Below are positions 16,508 to 25,388 of a DNA stretch of 54,021 nucleotides, in pieces. Position 1 is the stretch's first letter. Each line of letters opens with the position of its first letter. A program made the translations under genes and the position numbers. The notes below the pieces were generated by a model, which was not told where the DNA came from, did not search any database, and saw only the letters and a list, made by a program, of their open reading frames with translations. Source of the DNA: SIG307 sp045596385 (GTDB taxonomy: Bacteria; Bacillota; Clostridia; Lachnospirales; Lachnospiraceae); assembly GCA_045596385.1 (NCBI GenBank), contig JAZOCC010000001.1, forward strand, positions 1-54,021. The letters are read 5' to 3'.

Positions 16508-17761
16508 ATGAGGAGATTGTATCGCACCGGAATATTGGTATTGACATTGACAATGCTGTGTGCCTTTTCCGGTTGTAAGGAAGAAGGGACCGAGGGAACG
16601 GGGGGGGCGACCTTGACACCGGGAATCGGCAACCGACAGGAAGAACAAACAGACCCAACCGGAACACAAACTCCGGTAAGCGGTTTTGAAACTTATACGG
16701 AAGCGGTGATGTTACAGAGGCTGGTGGAGGCAAGAACATTACCGGCGGTGGAGCATCGTCTTCCGAAGCGGGATGATGTGGTAACAGAGAACAGAGGAAT
16801 GCCGGGGGTATACGGGGCAGATGTACAGTTTGCTACGGAAAATGCGGATACACTAACCGGTGCGTTGGTTTCGGAGGGCTTGTTTTGCTATGGCGAAGAT
16901 GGTACGATTGCACCGAATATTGCGAAATCCTATACGGTGAATTCTGACTTTACAAAGTACACAATCTATCTCAGAGAGGGCTTGCGATGGTCGGACGGAG
17001 TGTTGTTTACCGCAGATGACTGTGTGTTTTTTTATGAGGAGATGTGTCTTCCGGAGACTTTCGGAGAGTCCTTGTGGAAGTGCTTTACTGTAAAGAACGG
17101 TTCGAAAACGGAGCGTGCGGTCTTTAAAAAACTGGATGCATATAGCTTTGAAGTGGTATTTCCGATATCAAAGCCGGAGTTTTTAAATGAGTTGCTGGCA
17201 CAGGGAGGCATTTGCTTTGCACCGGAGCATTATCATGTGAATCTTTTGCCGGAGTATATGGGTGAGGACGCCGCAAAGGCAAAGGCAGCGGATATGGGAT
17301 ATGCAAGCATAGCGGAAATGCTTCGTGAATCCGTAGTGAAGGCATGGAATACGCCGGGAGTGCCGACGTTGAATCCTTATGTACTTTCGGAAGAAGAGGG
17401 AGCTAACGATGTAAAAGGGAATTATTACGAGTTTGTGCGGAATCCGTATTACTGGAAGGTGGATGCTACGGGAAAGCAGCTTCCGTATATGGACCGCTTG
17501 GGCTTTACGAGAATCTCCGACGAGTCCCAGAAAATGCTTTTGACGACGGAAGGATTTTTAACGGTCGGGTTGCTTCATGCAGAGCAGGTGGCAGAGGCAC
17601 AGACCGGAGCCGAACGGGGGGAGTACCGTGTGATTACCTGGACGGAGAATGCTTCCTATGCGGTGAAGAATGCACTAAAGAATTTTCCGGAGAGTTGTCC
17701 GTATGAAGAAATAGTAAGAGGCGTGGGAGCTGCGCACGCGGAATGTTGGTACATGGAATAA
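16508..17761 (+). CDS. Solute-binding lipoprotein, family 5, shortened at the C-terminus
   Basis: Lipoprotein of 417 residues. A lipobox (CAFSGC) follows a short hydrophobic segment, then a Thr/Gly/Gln-rich linker, then a family-5 (OppA/DppA-like) peptide-binding domain with LTGALVSEGLF, KYTIYLREGLRWSDG and NPYYWKVDATGKQLPYMDR. Family members of this subtype usually run well over 500 residues, with a second lobe. Here the protein ends soon after the first lobe (YAVKNALKNFPES, then a short unrelated-looking tail), so a large part of the fold is missing. No permease or ATPase genes adjoin; the next gene, 13 bases downstream, is mgtC-like. It may be a remnant or a sensor-type derivative. Start ATG 16508 follows AGGAGG. 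Confidence 0.8.
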   Translation: MRRLYRTGILVLTLTMLCAFSGCKEEGTEGTGGATLTPGIGNRQEEQTDPTGTQTPVSGFETYTEAVMLQRLVEARTLPAVEHRLPKRDDVVTENRGMPGVYGADVQFATENADTLTGALVSEGLFCYGEDGTIAPNIAKSYTVNSDFTKYTIYLREGLRWSDGVLFTADDCVFFYEEMCLPETFGESLWKCFTVKNGSKTERAVFKKLDAYSFEVVFPISKPEFLNELLAQGGICFAPEHYHVNLLPEYMGEDAAKAKAADMGYASIAEMLRESVVKAWNTPGVPTLNPYVLSEEEGANDVKGNYYEFVRNPYYWKVDATGKQLPYMDRLGFTRISDESQKMLLTTEGFLTVGLLHAEQVAEAQTGAERGEYRVITWTENASYAVKNALKNFPESCPYEEIVRGVGAAHAECWYME

Positions 17762-17774
17762 AGGGGGGATCGGT

Positions 17775-18467
17775 TTGGAAGAGTATATCCCGAGTGTATT
17801 AAAGGAACTGAATACGGTGTCTGTAACGATACGATTGGTATTGTCGCTTTTATGTGGTGGAATTCTTGGTGTGGAACGAGGTCGTAAGAAGCGTCCGGCG
17901 GGCTTCCGTACGTATATGTTAGTGTGTATGGGGGCGGCGCTGGTCATGATTACGAATCTGTATATTACGGAATTGTACGGAGGCACGGATCCGGCACGAA
18001 TGGGCGCACAGGTTATTTCCGGAATCGGCTTTTTGGGTGCGGGGACCATTATCGTAACGGGAAGAAACCGGGTAAAGGGTCTGACGACCGCAGCAGGACT
18101 TTGGGCTGCAGCTTGTGTGGGACTTTCTCTCGGTATCGGGTTTTACACCGGAGCGCTTGTAGGATGTGTGTTGATATTTGTGGTAATGGCATTGTTACAG
18201 CGCCTGGATGACTGGGTGATGGCGTCTACCAAGGTAATCAATTTATATGTGGAATTTGAACGAATGGCGGATGTGGGAGCCTTTATCCGGTTTGCCAAGG
18301 AGCAGGGCTTCCGTATCAGTGATTTGGAAATGACGCGGGCTAACGGGGTGGAAGACAGCGGGACGGCCGTTTTATGTACGCTACGGTTACCGAAGAAGAA
18401 GCCTCATGCGGAGATATTGCAGATGCTAAGTGAAGTGGAGCGGGTGCGCTACGTAGAGGAAATATAA
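17775..18467 (+). CDS. MgtC/SapB family membrane protein
   Basis: Protein of 230 residues with about five membrane segments in the first 145 residues and a cytoplasmic ACT-like C-terminal domain (about 150-230). The conserved GGILGVERGRKKRPAGFRT, GMGAQVISGIGFLGAGTI (here begun by AR) and GLTTAAGLWAAACVGL are diagnostic of the family. MgtC proteins help cells cope with low magnesium and modulate the F-ATPase in pathogens; the role in commensal Clostridia is not settled. The start is a TTG at 17775 with GGGGGG upstream, 13 bases after the preceding stop, so it is probably co-transcribed with the short binding protein. Confidence 0.9.
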   Translation: MEEYIPSVLKELNTVSVTIRLVLSLLCGGILGVERGRKKRPAGFRTYMLVCMGAALVMITNLYITELYGGTDPARMGAQVISGIGFLGAGTIIVTGRNRVKGLTTAAGLWAAACVGLSLGIGFYTGALVGCVLIFVVMALLQRLDDWVMASTKVINLYVEFERMADVGAFIRFAKEQGFRISDLEMTRANGVEDSGTAVLCTLRLPKKKPHAEILQMLSEVERVRYVEEI

Positions 18468-18468
18468 G

Positions 18469-18509
18469 GAACGGGACTGTCGCATGGGCAAATGCGCGGT
18501 CCCGTTCTT
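18469..18509 (+). terminator. Terminator of the mgtC-like operon
   Basis: Stem GAACGGGAC / GTCCCGTTC with inner CGCAT / ATGCG. The T-run is short (TTCTTG), so efficiency may be moderate. Confidence 0.7.
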
Positions 18510-18516
18510 GCAAAAA

Positions 18517-18542
18517 AGAGCAGGTTCAGTAGAACCTGCTCT
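18517..18542 (-). terminator. Terminator of the PrsA-like gene
   Basis: Perfect 11-bp stem AGAGCAGGTTC / GAACCTGCTCT with a 4-nt loop. Read on the minus strand it is followed by TTTTTTG. Confidence 0.88.
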
Positions 18543-18562
18543 TAAAATTATGTCATTATAAC

Positions 18563-19708
18563 TTACATCGTCGGAAGATTGTCATCCGGATCGGAAACGG
18601 TGTAGTCCTTAGATACTTCGGCAACGTAGTCCATTACGGTGTTGTAGGTTAAATCCTGCTTGATACTCTCTAAAATATTCTCCGGCATGTAACGCTTTTC
18701 GAACTTTAAAACGTAATGAGTATCGGTGGCTTCATCAATATAGATGTCCATTTCGCCTTCGGTACGCTCAGCCTCAAATAACCACTTGCTGTACGGGCCG
18801 TATGCGAAGCTGGAGGATTCGCCGGTGACAAGAGAAGCATCGGTTTCGGAATCGGCGTATTTTGTACGCTGGTCTTCCGGTGCGTAAGTCGCACAAAGAG
18901 TTTCGAAATCTTCTCCGGCCTTTATCTTAGCTAACATTTCTTCAGCTTTTGCTTTGTTTTCAGCTTTAGCTTTCTCAATAGTAGCTTCATCTGCACCTTC
19001 CGGAATTGCCGGAGTGAATGCCAGTACACGGTAGTCTACAGCGTCATAGGTATCCTTGTTCGCATCGTACTCTGCCTGAGCATCGGCATCGGAAGCTTCA
19101 TTCTGCTCATAAAGATACTCGGAATACTTTACGGCAGCAAGGTTATCCTTAATAATGTCCTTTAACTCTTTTTCTTTTGCACCGAATAATGCGGTGAGGT
19201 AAGCATCAGTGGACATCTCATTCTGCTCGGCGAGTGTTTTGATTTCTGCGATATAAGTCTTGTAATCCTCGCTTACGTCAAGGTCAACGCTCTTTGCTTT
19301 TGCATCAGCGATTAATGCTCTGTTTTCTTTGATAGACTCGGCAGCACGCTCGGTGAAATAATCTGCCCAGGTAAGTCCTGTTTCTTCATCATAAACCATA
19401 GTGTCCAGGTCATCGATGGAAGACATTCCGAAGTACTGTAAATAGCTTGCGTTGGTGTTGATAATCGTGGTTTTGTGGAAATTAAACTCCAACTCGGAAA
19501 CGGATTCGTTGTTAATCCGGAAATACTCCTTAAACTTTGCTCTGCTCTTTACAAACGGTACTACGATAAGCAGTGCAGCGAGACATGCTACAATAGCTAC
19601 GGTAGCAATAATGGAAAGGGCTGCCTTTCTCTTTTCGCGTTTTGCTGCCTCTTCTTTGGCTAAGACCTTACGTTCATAGCTGGTCATTTTCTTTTCGTTG
19701 TTGTCCAT
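18563..19708 (-). CDS. Membrane-anchored foldase (SurA/PrsA-like peptidyl-prolyl isomerase)
   Basis: Protein of 381 residues with a charged cytoplasmic N-terminus, one membrane span (about residues 31-52) and an extracytoplasmic region. Residues about 60-205 look like a helical SurA-N/chaperone domain. About 210-350 resembles a parvulin (PpiC) domain, with EMLAKIKAGEDFETLCATYA typical of that fold. The end is unstructured (DPDDNLPTM). It likely helps secreted proteins fold, which fits the exported enzymes in this genome. It is not a lipoprotein, unlike Bacillus PrsA. It stands alone with its own terminator. Isomerase activity is not proven by the residues visible. Confidence 0.78.
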   Translation of the reverse strand: MDNNEKKMTSYERKVLAKEEAAKREKRKAALSIIATVAIVACLAALLIVVPFVKSRAKFKEYFRINNESVSELEFNFHKTTIINTNASYLQYFGMSSIDDLDTMVYDEETGLTWADYFTERAAESIKENRALIADAKAKSVDLDVSEDYKTYIAEIKTLAEQNEMSTDAYLTALFGAKEKELKDIIKDNLAAVKYSEYLYEQNEASDADAQAEYDANKDTYDAVDYRVLAFTPAIPEGADEATIEKAKAENKAKAEEMLAKIKAGEDFETLCATYAPEDQRTKYADSETDASLVTGESSSFAYGPYSKWLFEAERTEGEMDIYIDEATDTHYVLKFEKRYMPENILESIKQDLTYNTVMDYVAEVSKDYTVSDPDDNLPTM

Positions 19709-19842
19709 GTTCCTTCTTTCTCGGGAAGAAAAGTCTTCCGCGATACCCTCCTTTAAAATTTGTCTGCCCCTATTTTACACTATTTTCGGACAAGAATAAA
19801 GAGGTTTTGAAGAATTTCATAAAAAACTCACAAATTTTTTTC

Positions 19843-19871
19843 TTGTATTTTTCAATGAAATAGTTTATGAT
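19843..19871 (+). promoter_or_regulatory. Promoter of the peptide-importer operon
   Basis: TTGTAT (19843-19848), 17 bp, then TATGAT (19866-19871), 55 bases upstream of the binding-protein gene. Confidence 0.6.
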
Positions 19872-19925
19872 AGTAGCGTAAAAATTTAATAGAGCGGAAC
19901 AGATTCCGCGAACGGAGGTAGTTTC

Positions 19926-21449
19926 ATGAAAAAGAAAGCATTATTTCTTGCGCTACTTGTTTCCGTCACCGCACTTTGCGCATGCAACGGCGGCAAGGCG
20001 GGAAAGAAAGGTTCGGAGGATGTGGTTTCCGCGGTAGTAGGAATAACACAGGATTTGGACAGTCTTGACCCCCACAAAGCAGTGGCGGCAGGAACCGATG
20101 AAGTCTTGTTTAATGTGTTCGAGGGGCTGGTAAAGCCGGCTTCGGACGGGACATTGGTTCCTGCGGTAGCAAAAGATTATACGATTGCCCCGGACGGTAT
20201 GTCGTATACCTTTACCTTGCGCGAGAACGTGAAGTTTCACAACGGCGAGGTAGTTACTGCGGATGATGTGGTTTATTCGGTAAAGCGTTGCGCGGGTTTA
20301 CTCGACGCTCAGGATCCTGAGGTTGTCGTGGAATCGGCGCTTTCTGTTATTTCTGCCGTGGAAAAGGTAGGAGAGGACACGATCGTGATTTCTCTTTCCG
20401 AGCCGAATACGGAGCTTTTGGGATTTTTGACCTGTTTCATTATCCCGGAGGATTATACAAATCAGGAAAGTGCACCGGTAGGAACGGGCCCGTATAAGTT
20501 TGTTTCCTATACGCCGCTTACCAGCTTTGTGGTAGAGCGGTTCGATGATTATTACGGAGAGCAGCCGTATCTGGAAAAAGTGACCTTTAAGATTTGTGCC
20601 AGCAACGATGCGGCGTTTATGGAGTTGTTGTCGGGAAGTATCGACATCTTCCCTTACCTGACGGATGAGCAGGCGGCACAGCTGACTGCGGATTATAACC
20701 TGGAGGTTGGTTCTACAAATGTGGTGCAGGCCATGTTCTTAAACAATGACTTTGGCCCGTTTGCCGATTTGAAGGTACGTCAGGCACTCTGCTATGCGGT
20801 AAATAAGGAAGAACTCATCAACATTGTTGCCGGCGGAAGAGGTCATGTCATCGGTAGTAATATGTTCCCGAACTTCGGCGTATATTACGACGAAACCTTG
20901 GAAAACTATTACACCTATCAACCGGAAAAGGCGAAGGAATTGCTAAAAGAAGCGGGCTATGACGAGAGTAACCCGCTAAAGTTTGTGGTAAAGGTGCCGT
21001 CCAATTATGATATGCATGTGGCAACGGCCCAGGTGTTGACGGAGCAGTACAAGAAAGTCGGTGTACAGGCAGAGATTCAGTTGATCGAGTGGTCCGCATG
21101 GTTAACGGATGTATATCGTGCAAGAGACTACGAGGCTACAATCGTTGGGCTTGACTCCGCTCTGGCACCGAGCGATGTGGTAAAACGTTATACTTCCACG
21201 GCAAAAAACAACTTTGTAAACTATGAAAACCCGGTGTTTGACGATACCTTTGCAAAAGCATTGGCAAGCATCGACGAGAACGAGAAGATTACCTTATATA
21301 AGGACATCCAGAAAATATTGACCGAAGACGCAGCCAGCGTGTACCTGCAGGACGGCGCAAAGTTGGTAGCCGTAAATAAGAAATTTACGAACTTCTTATT
21401 CTACCCGGTATATGTACTTGATTTAGCATCTATCAAACCTGCACAGTAG
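19926..21449 (+). CDS. Peptide/nickel ABC transporter substrate-binding lipoprotein
   Basis: Lipoprotein of 507 residues (lipobox ALCAC, cleavage before Cys about 19) of the family-5 binding proteins (DppA/OppA/NikA type). Visible landmarks: DLDSLDPHKAVAAGTDEVLFNVFEGLV at the mature N-terminus, YTFTLRENVKFHNGEVVTADDVVYSVKR, PVGTGPYKFVSY and VRQALCYAVNKEELI. It is full length, unlike the neighbour at 16.5 kb. It delivers its ligand, probably short peptides, to the permeases encoded downstream. A 212-bp gap containing a palindrome separates it from the first permease gene, an arrangement that often keeps binding-protein mRNA more abundant. Ribosome site GGAGG precedes ATG 19926. Confidence 0.93.
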   Translation: MKKKALFLALLVSVTALCACNGGKAGKKGSEDVVSAVVGITQDLDSLDPHKAVAAGTDEVLFNVFEGLVKPASDGTLVPAVAKDYTIAPDGMSYTFTLRENVKFHNGEVVTADDVVYSVKRCAGLLDAQDPEVVVESALSVISAVEKVGEDTIVISLSEPNTELLGFLTCFIIPEDYTNQESAPVGTGPYKFVSYTPLTSFVVERFDDYYGEQPYLEKVTFKICASNDAAFMELLSGSIDIFPYLTDEQAAQLTADYNLEVGSTNVVQAMFLNNDFGPFADLKVRQALCYAVNKEELINIVAGGRGHVIGSNMFPNFGVYYDETLENYYTYQPEKAKELLKEAGYDESNPLKFVVKVPSNYDMHVATAQVLTEQYKKVGVQAEIQLIEWSAWLTDVYRARDYEATIVGLDSALAPSDVVKRYTSTAKNNFVNYENPVFDDTFAKALASIDENEKITLYKDIQKILTEDAASVYLQDGAKLVAVNKKFTNFLFYPVYVLDLASIKPAQ

Positions 21450-21450
21450 A

Positions 21451-21644
21451 GGTGCGGTGGCTTGGGTGTGGCGAATCTTACGCTTTTCGTGGAAAATGAC
21501 AGAACAGGTACAATTCGGCTGGTAGGACATTCCGGTTTTTGCTTTTCCCGAAGGGTCGCGACTTGCAAAAACGGAATGTATCTGCCAACGGATTGTGCCG
21601 TAAGTAGATTCCCAAAGCGTAAGAAGGGCACCGCGCCCGACAAT
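21451..21644. repeat. Palindromic element with GCTTTTCCCGAAGGGTCGCG core
   Basis: Imperfect inverted repeat of about 90-base arms between the binding-protein and permease genes. Matching blocks are CTTACGCTTT, ACAATTCG/ACAATCCG, GACATTCCGG/TACATTCCG and TTTTTGC. The loop carries GCTTTTCCCGAAGGGTCGCG, found again at 27,631 and, inverted, at 31,217. The right tip (GGGC-GCGGT-GCCC on the minus strand plus TTCTT) looks like a minus-strand terminator although no minus-strand gene lies there. Confidence 0.72.
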
Positions 21645-21661
21645 AGAAAGGAGGGGCAGAG

Positions 21662-22603
21662 ATGCGCTATTTTGTAAAAAAGACAATTGCATTATTGGTA
21701 ACGCTGTTGCTGGCGGCATTTCTGACCTTCCTGGCTTTTGAGGTCATTCCGTCGGATGCGGCGGTGGCGAATTTAAGTATTGATGCCTCGGATGAAGAGA
21801 TTGAAGCGCTTCGTGAGGCAATGGGGTTGAACAGACCGCTTATGGTTCGCTATGGGAGTTTTCTTTTAGGAGCACTCATCGGAGATTTCGGTGAGTCTAC
21901 CCAGTATCGTATCCCGGTGGCGGAACTGTTGGCGGACCGGTTCGGTGTGACCATCAGTCTTGCGCTTCTCTCTTTTGTACTGATTGTAGGGATTTCCGTG
22001 CCCTTCGGCATTTTTGCGGCACGGACCAAGACGAAAGCAGGGGAAGGCCTTGTGACATTCCTGACCCAGACTATGATGGCGGTACCGCCGTTCTTTCTGG
22101 GAATGTTGATTACACTTCTCTTCGGTATTGTGCTCCGGTGGTTTACTCCGGGAGGTTATGTGCCGGCGGGAGAGGATTTCTTTGGATTTTTAGGATTTAT
22201 GATATTTCCGGCCATTGCGGTGGCGGTGCCGAAAATCGGTATGTCGGTGCGCTTTTTGCAAAGCTCTTTAAAGGAGCAGATGGGGGCTGATTATGTCCGG
22301 ACTGCGCGAAGTAAGGGGTGTACCGGTCGTCGGGTGCTGTGGCGGCATGTGCTCCGGAATGCATTGGTGCCGGTAGTGACTTTCCTTACCATGGTGATGG
22401 CAGAGATTTTGGCGGGAAGCATTGTTATCGAGCAGGTGTTTAACTTATCCGGTGTGGGACGTTTGCTTGCAGTATCCATTTCATCGAGAGATTTCCCTGT
22501 GGTGCGGGCCATTGTGCTGTACACCACGGCGGTGGTGGTATTGCTTAATTACGGGGCGGACCTTATCTGTAGGTTTTTGGACCCGCGTATTAAGGAATTA
22601 TAA
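21662..22603 (+). CDS. dppB: Peptide/nickel ABC transporter permease (DppB type)
   Basis: Inner-membrane permease of 313 residues with six predicted spans. The EAA loop that contacts the ATPase is visible as YVRTARSKGCTGRRVLWRHVLRNALVPVVT. The N-terminal span and the periplasmic region with LREAMGLNRPLMVRYGSFL are typical of DppB/OppB. It forms the pore together with the next gene. ATG 21662 follows AAAGGAGG. The symbol indicates family; the exact substrate (dipeptide, oligopeptide or nickel) cannot be read from sequence. Confidence 0.92.
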   Translation: MRYFVKKTIALLVTLLLAAFLTFLAFEVIPSDAAVANLSIDASDEEIEALREAMGLNRPLMVRYGSFLLGALIGDFGESTQYRIPVAELLADRFGVTISLALLSFVLIVGISVPFGIFAARTKTKAGEGLVTFLTQTMMAVPPFFLGMLITLLFGIVLRWFTPGGYVPAGEDFFGFLGFMIFPAIAVAVPKIGMSVRFLQSSLKEQMGADYVRTARSKGCTGRRVLWRHVLRNALVPVVTFLTMVMAEILAGSIVIEQVFNLSGVGRLLAVSISSRDFPVVRAIVLYTTAVVVLLNYGADLICRFLDPRIKEL

Positions 22604-22714
22604 CGAGGAATGAAAAGGGGAGCCGGGGAATGTAGAATGGCGAACCTATCAGAATAGAGTCGAAACAGAAAACGAAAGTAGAAAATTGAGGAAAATGCGG
22701 AAAGGAGGGATAGG

Positions 22715-23539
22715 ATGAGCGTAGTCGGTTGGTTAAAGAAGGACGGAAAGTGGAAAATGAACCGGGTGGTCGGTCTGGTGCTTGTGGTACTGGCAGCGTT
22801 GATTTCGCTGGTGGGATGCTTTTATACACCTTGTGATCCGAATGCCATGGATGCGACGTTAAAGAACGCTTCTCCTTCCCTTGCCCATTTATTCGGTACG
22901 GATAATTTCGGCCGGGATGTGCTTTCCCGTGTCATGAAGGGAGCCGGAACTACCTTTGCGGTAGGACTTTCCGTGGTAACCATTGGCGCCGTGGGTGGTT
23001 GTCTTATTGGTGCATTTACCGGCTATTTCGGTGGAAAGGCCGATTTGATTTTAATGCGGGTTAACGATGCGGTGGCGGCAATTCCGAGCATTTTGCTGGC
23101 ACTGGTGTTTGTGGGCGTGTTCGGCAGCGGTACGGTGCAGCTTATTGCGGCTCTCGGCATTTTGTTCATTCCGAGCTTTGCCCGTGTGGTGCGTAGCGGT
23201 TTTGTAGTACAAAAGGAACTGGATTATGTGAAAAATGCACGACTGATGGGGGCAAGTCACTTGCGGATTATGTTTGTGCATATTTTACCGAATATAAAAG
23301 GAAGTTTGTTATCTGCTCTGGCCATCGGTTTTAATAATGCGGTGTTGTCGGAGGCAGCCATGAGTTACTTAAGTCTTGGGGTACAGCCGCCGGATGCCAG
23401 CCTCGGAAGAATGCTCTCCGAGGCACAGCCCTATTTGTTCCGGGCGCCGTGGAATGCGGTGGCGCCGGGCCTGATGATTCTGTTCAGTGTGCTGGGCGTG
23501 GGGCTTCTCAGCTTGGAAGGAGGCGCAAAGCATGACTAA
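22715..23539 (+). CDS. dppC: Peptide/nickel ABC transporter permease (DppC type)
   Basis: Second permease, 274 residues. HLFGTDNFGRDVLSRVMKGAGTTFAVG is the DppC/OppC hallmark and YVKNARLMGASHLRIMFVHILPN is the ATPase-contacting EAA loop. About six spans. It begins 111 bases after dppB with a good AAAGGAGG site, and its stop overlaps the ATPase start (CATGACTAA), so dppC and the ATPase gene are translationally coupled. Confidence 0.92.
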   Translation: MSVVGWLKKDGKWKMNRVVGLVLVVLAALISLVGCFYTPCDPNAMDATLKNASPSLAHLFGTDNFGRDVLSRVMKGAGTTFAVGLSVVTIGAVGGCLIGAFTGYFGGKADLILMRVNDAVAAIPSILLALVFVGVFGSGTVQLIAALGILFIPSFARVVRSGFVVQKELDYVKNARLMGASHLRIMFVHILPNIKGSLLSALAIGFNNAVLSEAAMSYLSLGVQPPDASLGRMLSEAQPYLFRAPWNAVAPGLMILFSVLGVGLLSLEGGAKHD

Positions 23540-25232
23540 GGAAAGCAAATCATTGTCTAAGGCGCGTGTCCTTTTGTCAGTTCGGGACCTTTCTGTGGCG
23601 TTTCCTCGGCACGGCAGAGGAGATAAAACTGTTGTAAAAAAGGTGTCCTTTGATTTGGCGGAGGGCGAAATTCTCGGAATTGCGGGAGAGTCCGGCTCGG
23701 GAAAAAGTATGACGGCGTTGGCAGTGATGGGACTTTTGCCGGAGAATGCCAAGCGTACCTGTGAGGAAATGGTGTTTGACGGGACTCCGTTATGTGTACC
23801 GGGAGCAGGTAAGGCCGGAGCCCGGAAAGCAAAAAAGCAGGAAGAACAGTTGCGACAAGTACTTTCCGGAAAAGAGATGGCCATGATTTTTCAGGAGCCG
23901 CTGACTTCCTTGAATCCGGTACAGACCATCGGAACCCAGATGGAGGAGCCGTTGTTACTTCATACCACGCTGACTGCGGAGGAGCGGAAAGCGGCGGTAT
24001 TGGATGCACTGTCCAAGGCGGAGTTAAAGCAAGGGGAGCAATTGTTGTCCCAGTATCCGCACCATTTGTCCGGAGGTATGCGTCAGCGAGTGATGATTGC
24101 CATGGCAATGATTAATAAACCGCGGTTGCTCATTTGTGACGAGCCCACCACGGCGTTAGATGCGGTAACGGAGCGGGAGATTGTGTCTCTCATCCGGAAA
24201 CTGGCAAAGGAGCAGAACACAGCGGTGATTTTTATTTCTCACGATCTGTCCGTACTGCGGGCGCTCTGCGACCGTGTCATGATTATGAAGGACGGAAAAG
24301 TGGTGGAAGAGGGCGTGACGGAGCAGGTGTTTGAGCATCCGGAGCGTACCTATACAAAGAATTTGATGAAAGCGGCGGTGAAGGGGCCGAAGGAGACGGC
24401 GGACGTAGTATCCGGCGGGGAGTCGCAGAACATCGCCGGTCAGGCCACCGTGCTTTCGGTACGTGATGTTTCGGTGGTATACATGCACAAGGCGGGATTG
24501 TTTAAAAAGACCACCGAAAAGCATGCGGTAAATGGGGTGTCCTTTACGGTACAGAAGGGTGAGATATTCGGTATTGTAGGCGAGAGCGGTTGCGGTAAGT
24601 CTACGCTGTTAAAGGCGGTGTCCGGGCTTCTTTCCGGATATACGGGAGAGGTGTTCCTAAAGGTGGGAGACAATTACGAGGAGGCAGAGAAAGATGTGCC
24701 GGGTCTGTCTGTCGAGGGAAGTAAAAAGGCGGCAGGCGTACAAATGGTATTTCAGGACCCGTACACCAGTTTAAATCCGGCCAAGAAGGTGGGCTGGATT
24801 TTAGAGGAGCCTCTCCGGTTAAATACGACGCTGACCAAGGAAGAACGGCTTCCTTTGGTACAAAACATTTTGCGGGAAACGGAGCTGCCACTGGATGTCA
24901 TCGACCGTTATGTGGCGGAGCTGTCCGGCGGGCAGCGTCAGCGTGTGGCCATTGCGGTGGCCCTCATTACCAATCCGGAGCTGGTGCTTTTAGATGAGCC
25001 GGTATCGGCACTGGACGTGACGGTACAGGCCCAGATCCTAGAGCTGTTGCTGAGATTTCAGAAGGAGCATGGCCTGACCTATGTCTTCGTGTCCCATGAT
25101 ATGGCGGTAGTGCGGAAAATCTGCGACCGTGTGCTGGTGATGAAGGATGGCAAGGTGGTGGAATGCGGTGCCACGGAGGACTTGTTTTTACGGCCGCAGG
25201 AGGAATATACGAAGAAACTGTTGGGTGAGTAA
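23532..25232 (+). CDS. Fused DppD-DppF ABC transporter ATPase
   Basis: Single polypeptide of 566 residues carrying two complete ABC ATPase domains. Domain 1 (about residues 10-275): Walker A GESGSGKS, signature LSGGMRQR, Walker B LLICDEPTTALD. Domain 2 (about 310-566): Walker A GESGCGKS, signature LSGGQRQR, Walker B LVLLDEPVSALD, and a switch histidine in FVSHDM. It replaces the separate DppD and DppF subunits and energises the two permeases. ATG 23532 overlaps the dppC stop and follows AAGGAGG; the open frame extends further upstream inside dppC without a ribosome site. Fused forms occur in several bacterial groups (for example GsiA). Confidence 0.95.
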   Translation: MTKESKSLSKARVLLSVRDLSVAFPRHGRGDKTVVKKVSFDLAEGEILGIAGESGSGKSMTALAVMGLLPENAKRTCEEMVFDGTPLCVPGAGKAGARKAKKQEEQLRQVLSGKEMAMIFQEPLTSLNPVQTIGTQMEEPLLLHTTLTAEERKAAVLDALSKAELKQGEQLLSQYPHHLSGGMRQRVMIAMAMINKPRLLICDEPTTALDAVTEREIVSLIRKLAKEQNTAVIFISHDLSVLRALCDRVMIMKDGKVVEEGVTEQVFEHPERTYTKNLMKAAVKGPKETADVVSGGESQNIAGQATVLSVRDVSVVYMHKAGLFKKTTEKHAVNGVSFTVQKGEIFGIVGESGCGKSTLLKAVSGLLSGYTGEVFLKVGDNYEEAEKDVPGLSVEGSKKAAGVQMVFQDPYTSLNPAKKVGWILEEPLRLNTTLTKEERLPLVQNILRETELPLDVIDRYVAELSGGQRQRVAIAVALITNPELVLLDEPVSALDVTVQAQILELLLRFQKEHGLTYVFVSHDMAVVRKICDRVLVMKDGKVVECGATEDLFLRPQEEYTKKLLGE

Positions 25233-25273
25233 TATATGTTTGGAATTGTGGTGTGGTAGTTGTTGGTTCTGTG

Positions 25274-25310
25274 AAGGTCGTGACGTTTTTGTTGCGACCT
25301 TTTCTTTTTA
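25274..25310 (+). terminator. Terminator of the importer operon
   Basis: Stem AAGGTCG / CGACCTT followed by TTCTTTTTA, 41 bases after the stop. The loop itself contains a T-run. Confidence 0.75.
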
Positions 25311-25337
25311 ACTTTTCAAATAATGTTGAAAAAACAG

Positions 25338-25366
25338 TTGACAAGACAAGTCTTCTGGTATATTCT
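25338..25366 (+). promoter_or_regulatory. Promoter of the lysine riboswitch-dapA-dapB unit
   Basis: Consensus TTGACA (25338-25343), 17 bp, then TATTCT (25361-25366), 23 bases before the aptamer. Confidence 0.78.
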
Positions 25367-25388
25367 ATGGATATACAATAAGTATTGT

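Noticed and set aside
21462..21677. Frame of 71 residues in the gap between importer genes
   Set aside because: It runs through a palindrome, has no family resemblance and overlaps the dppB start.
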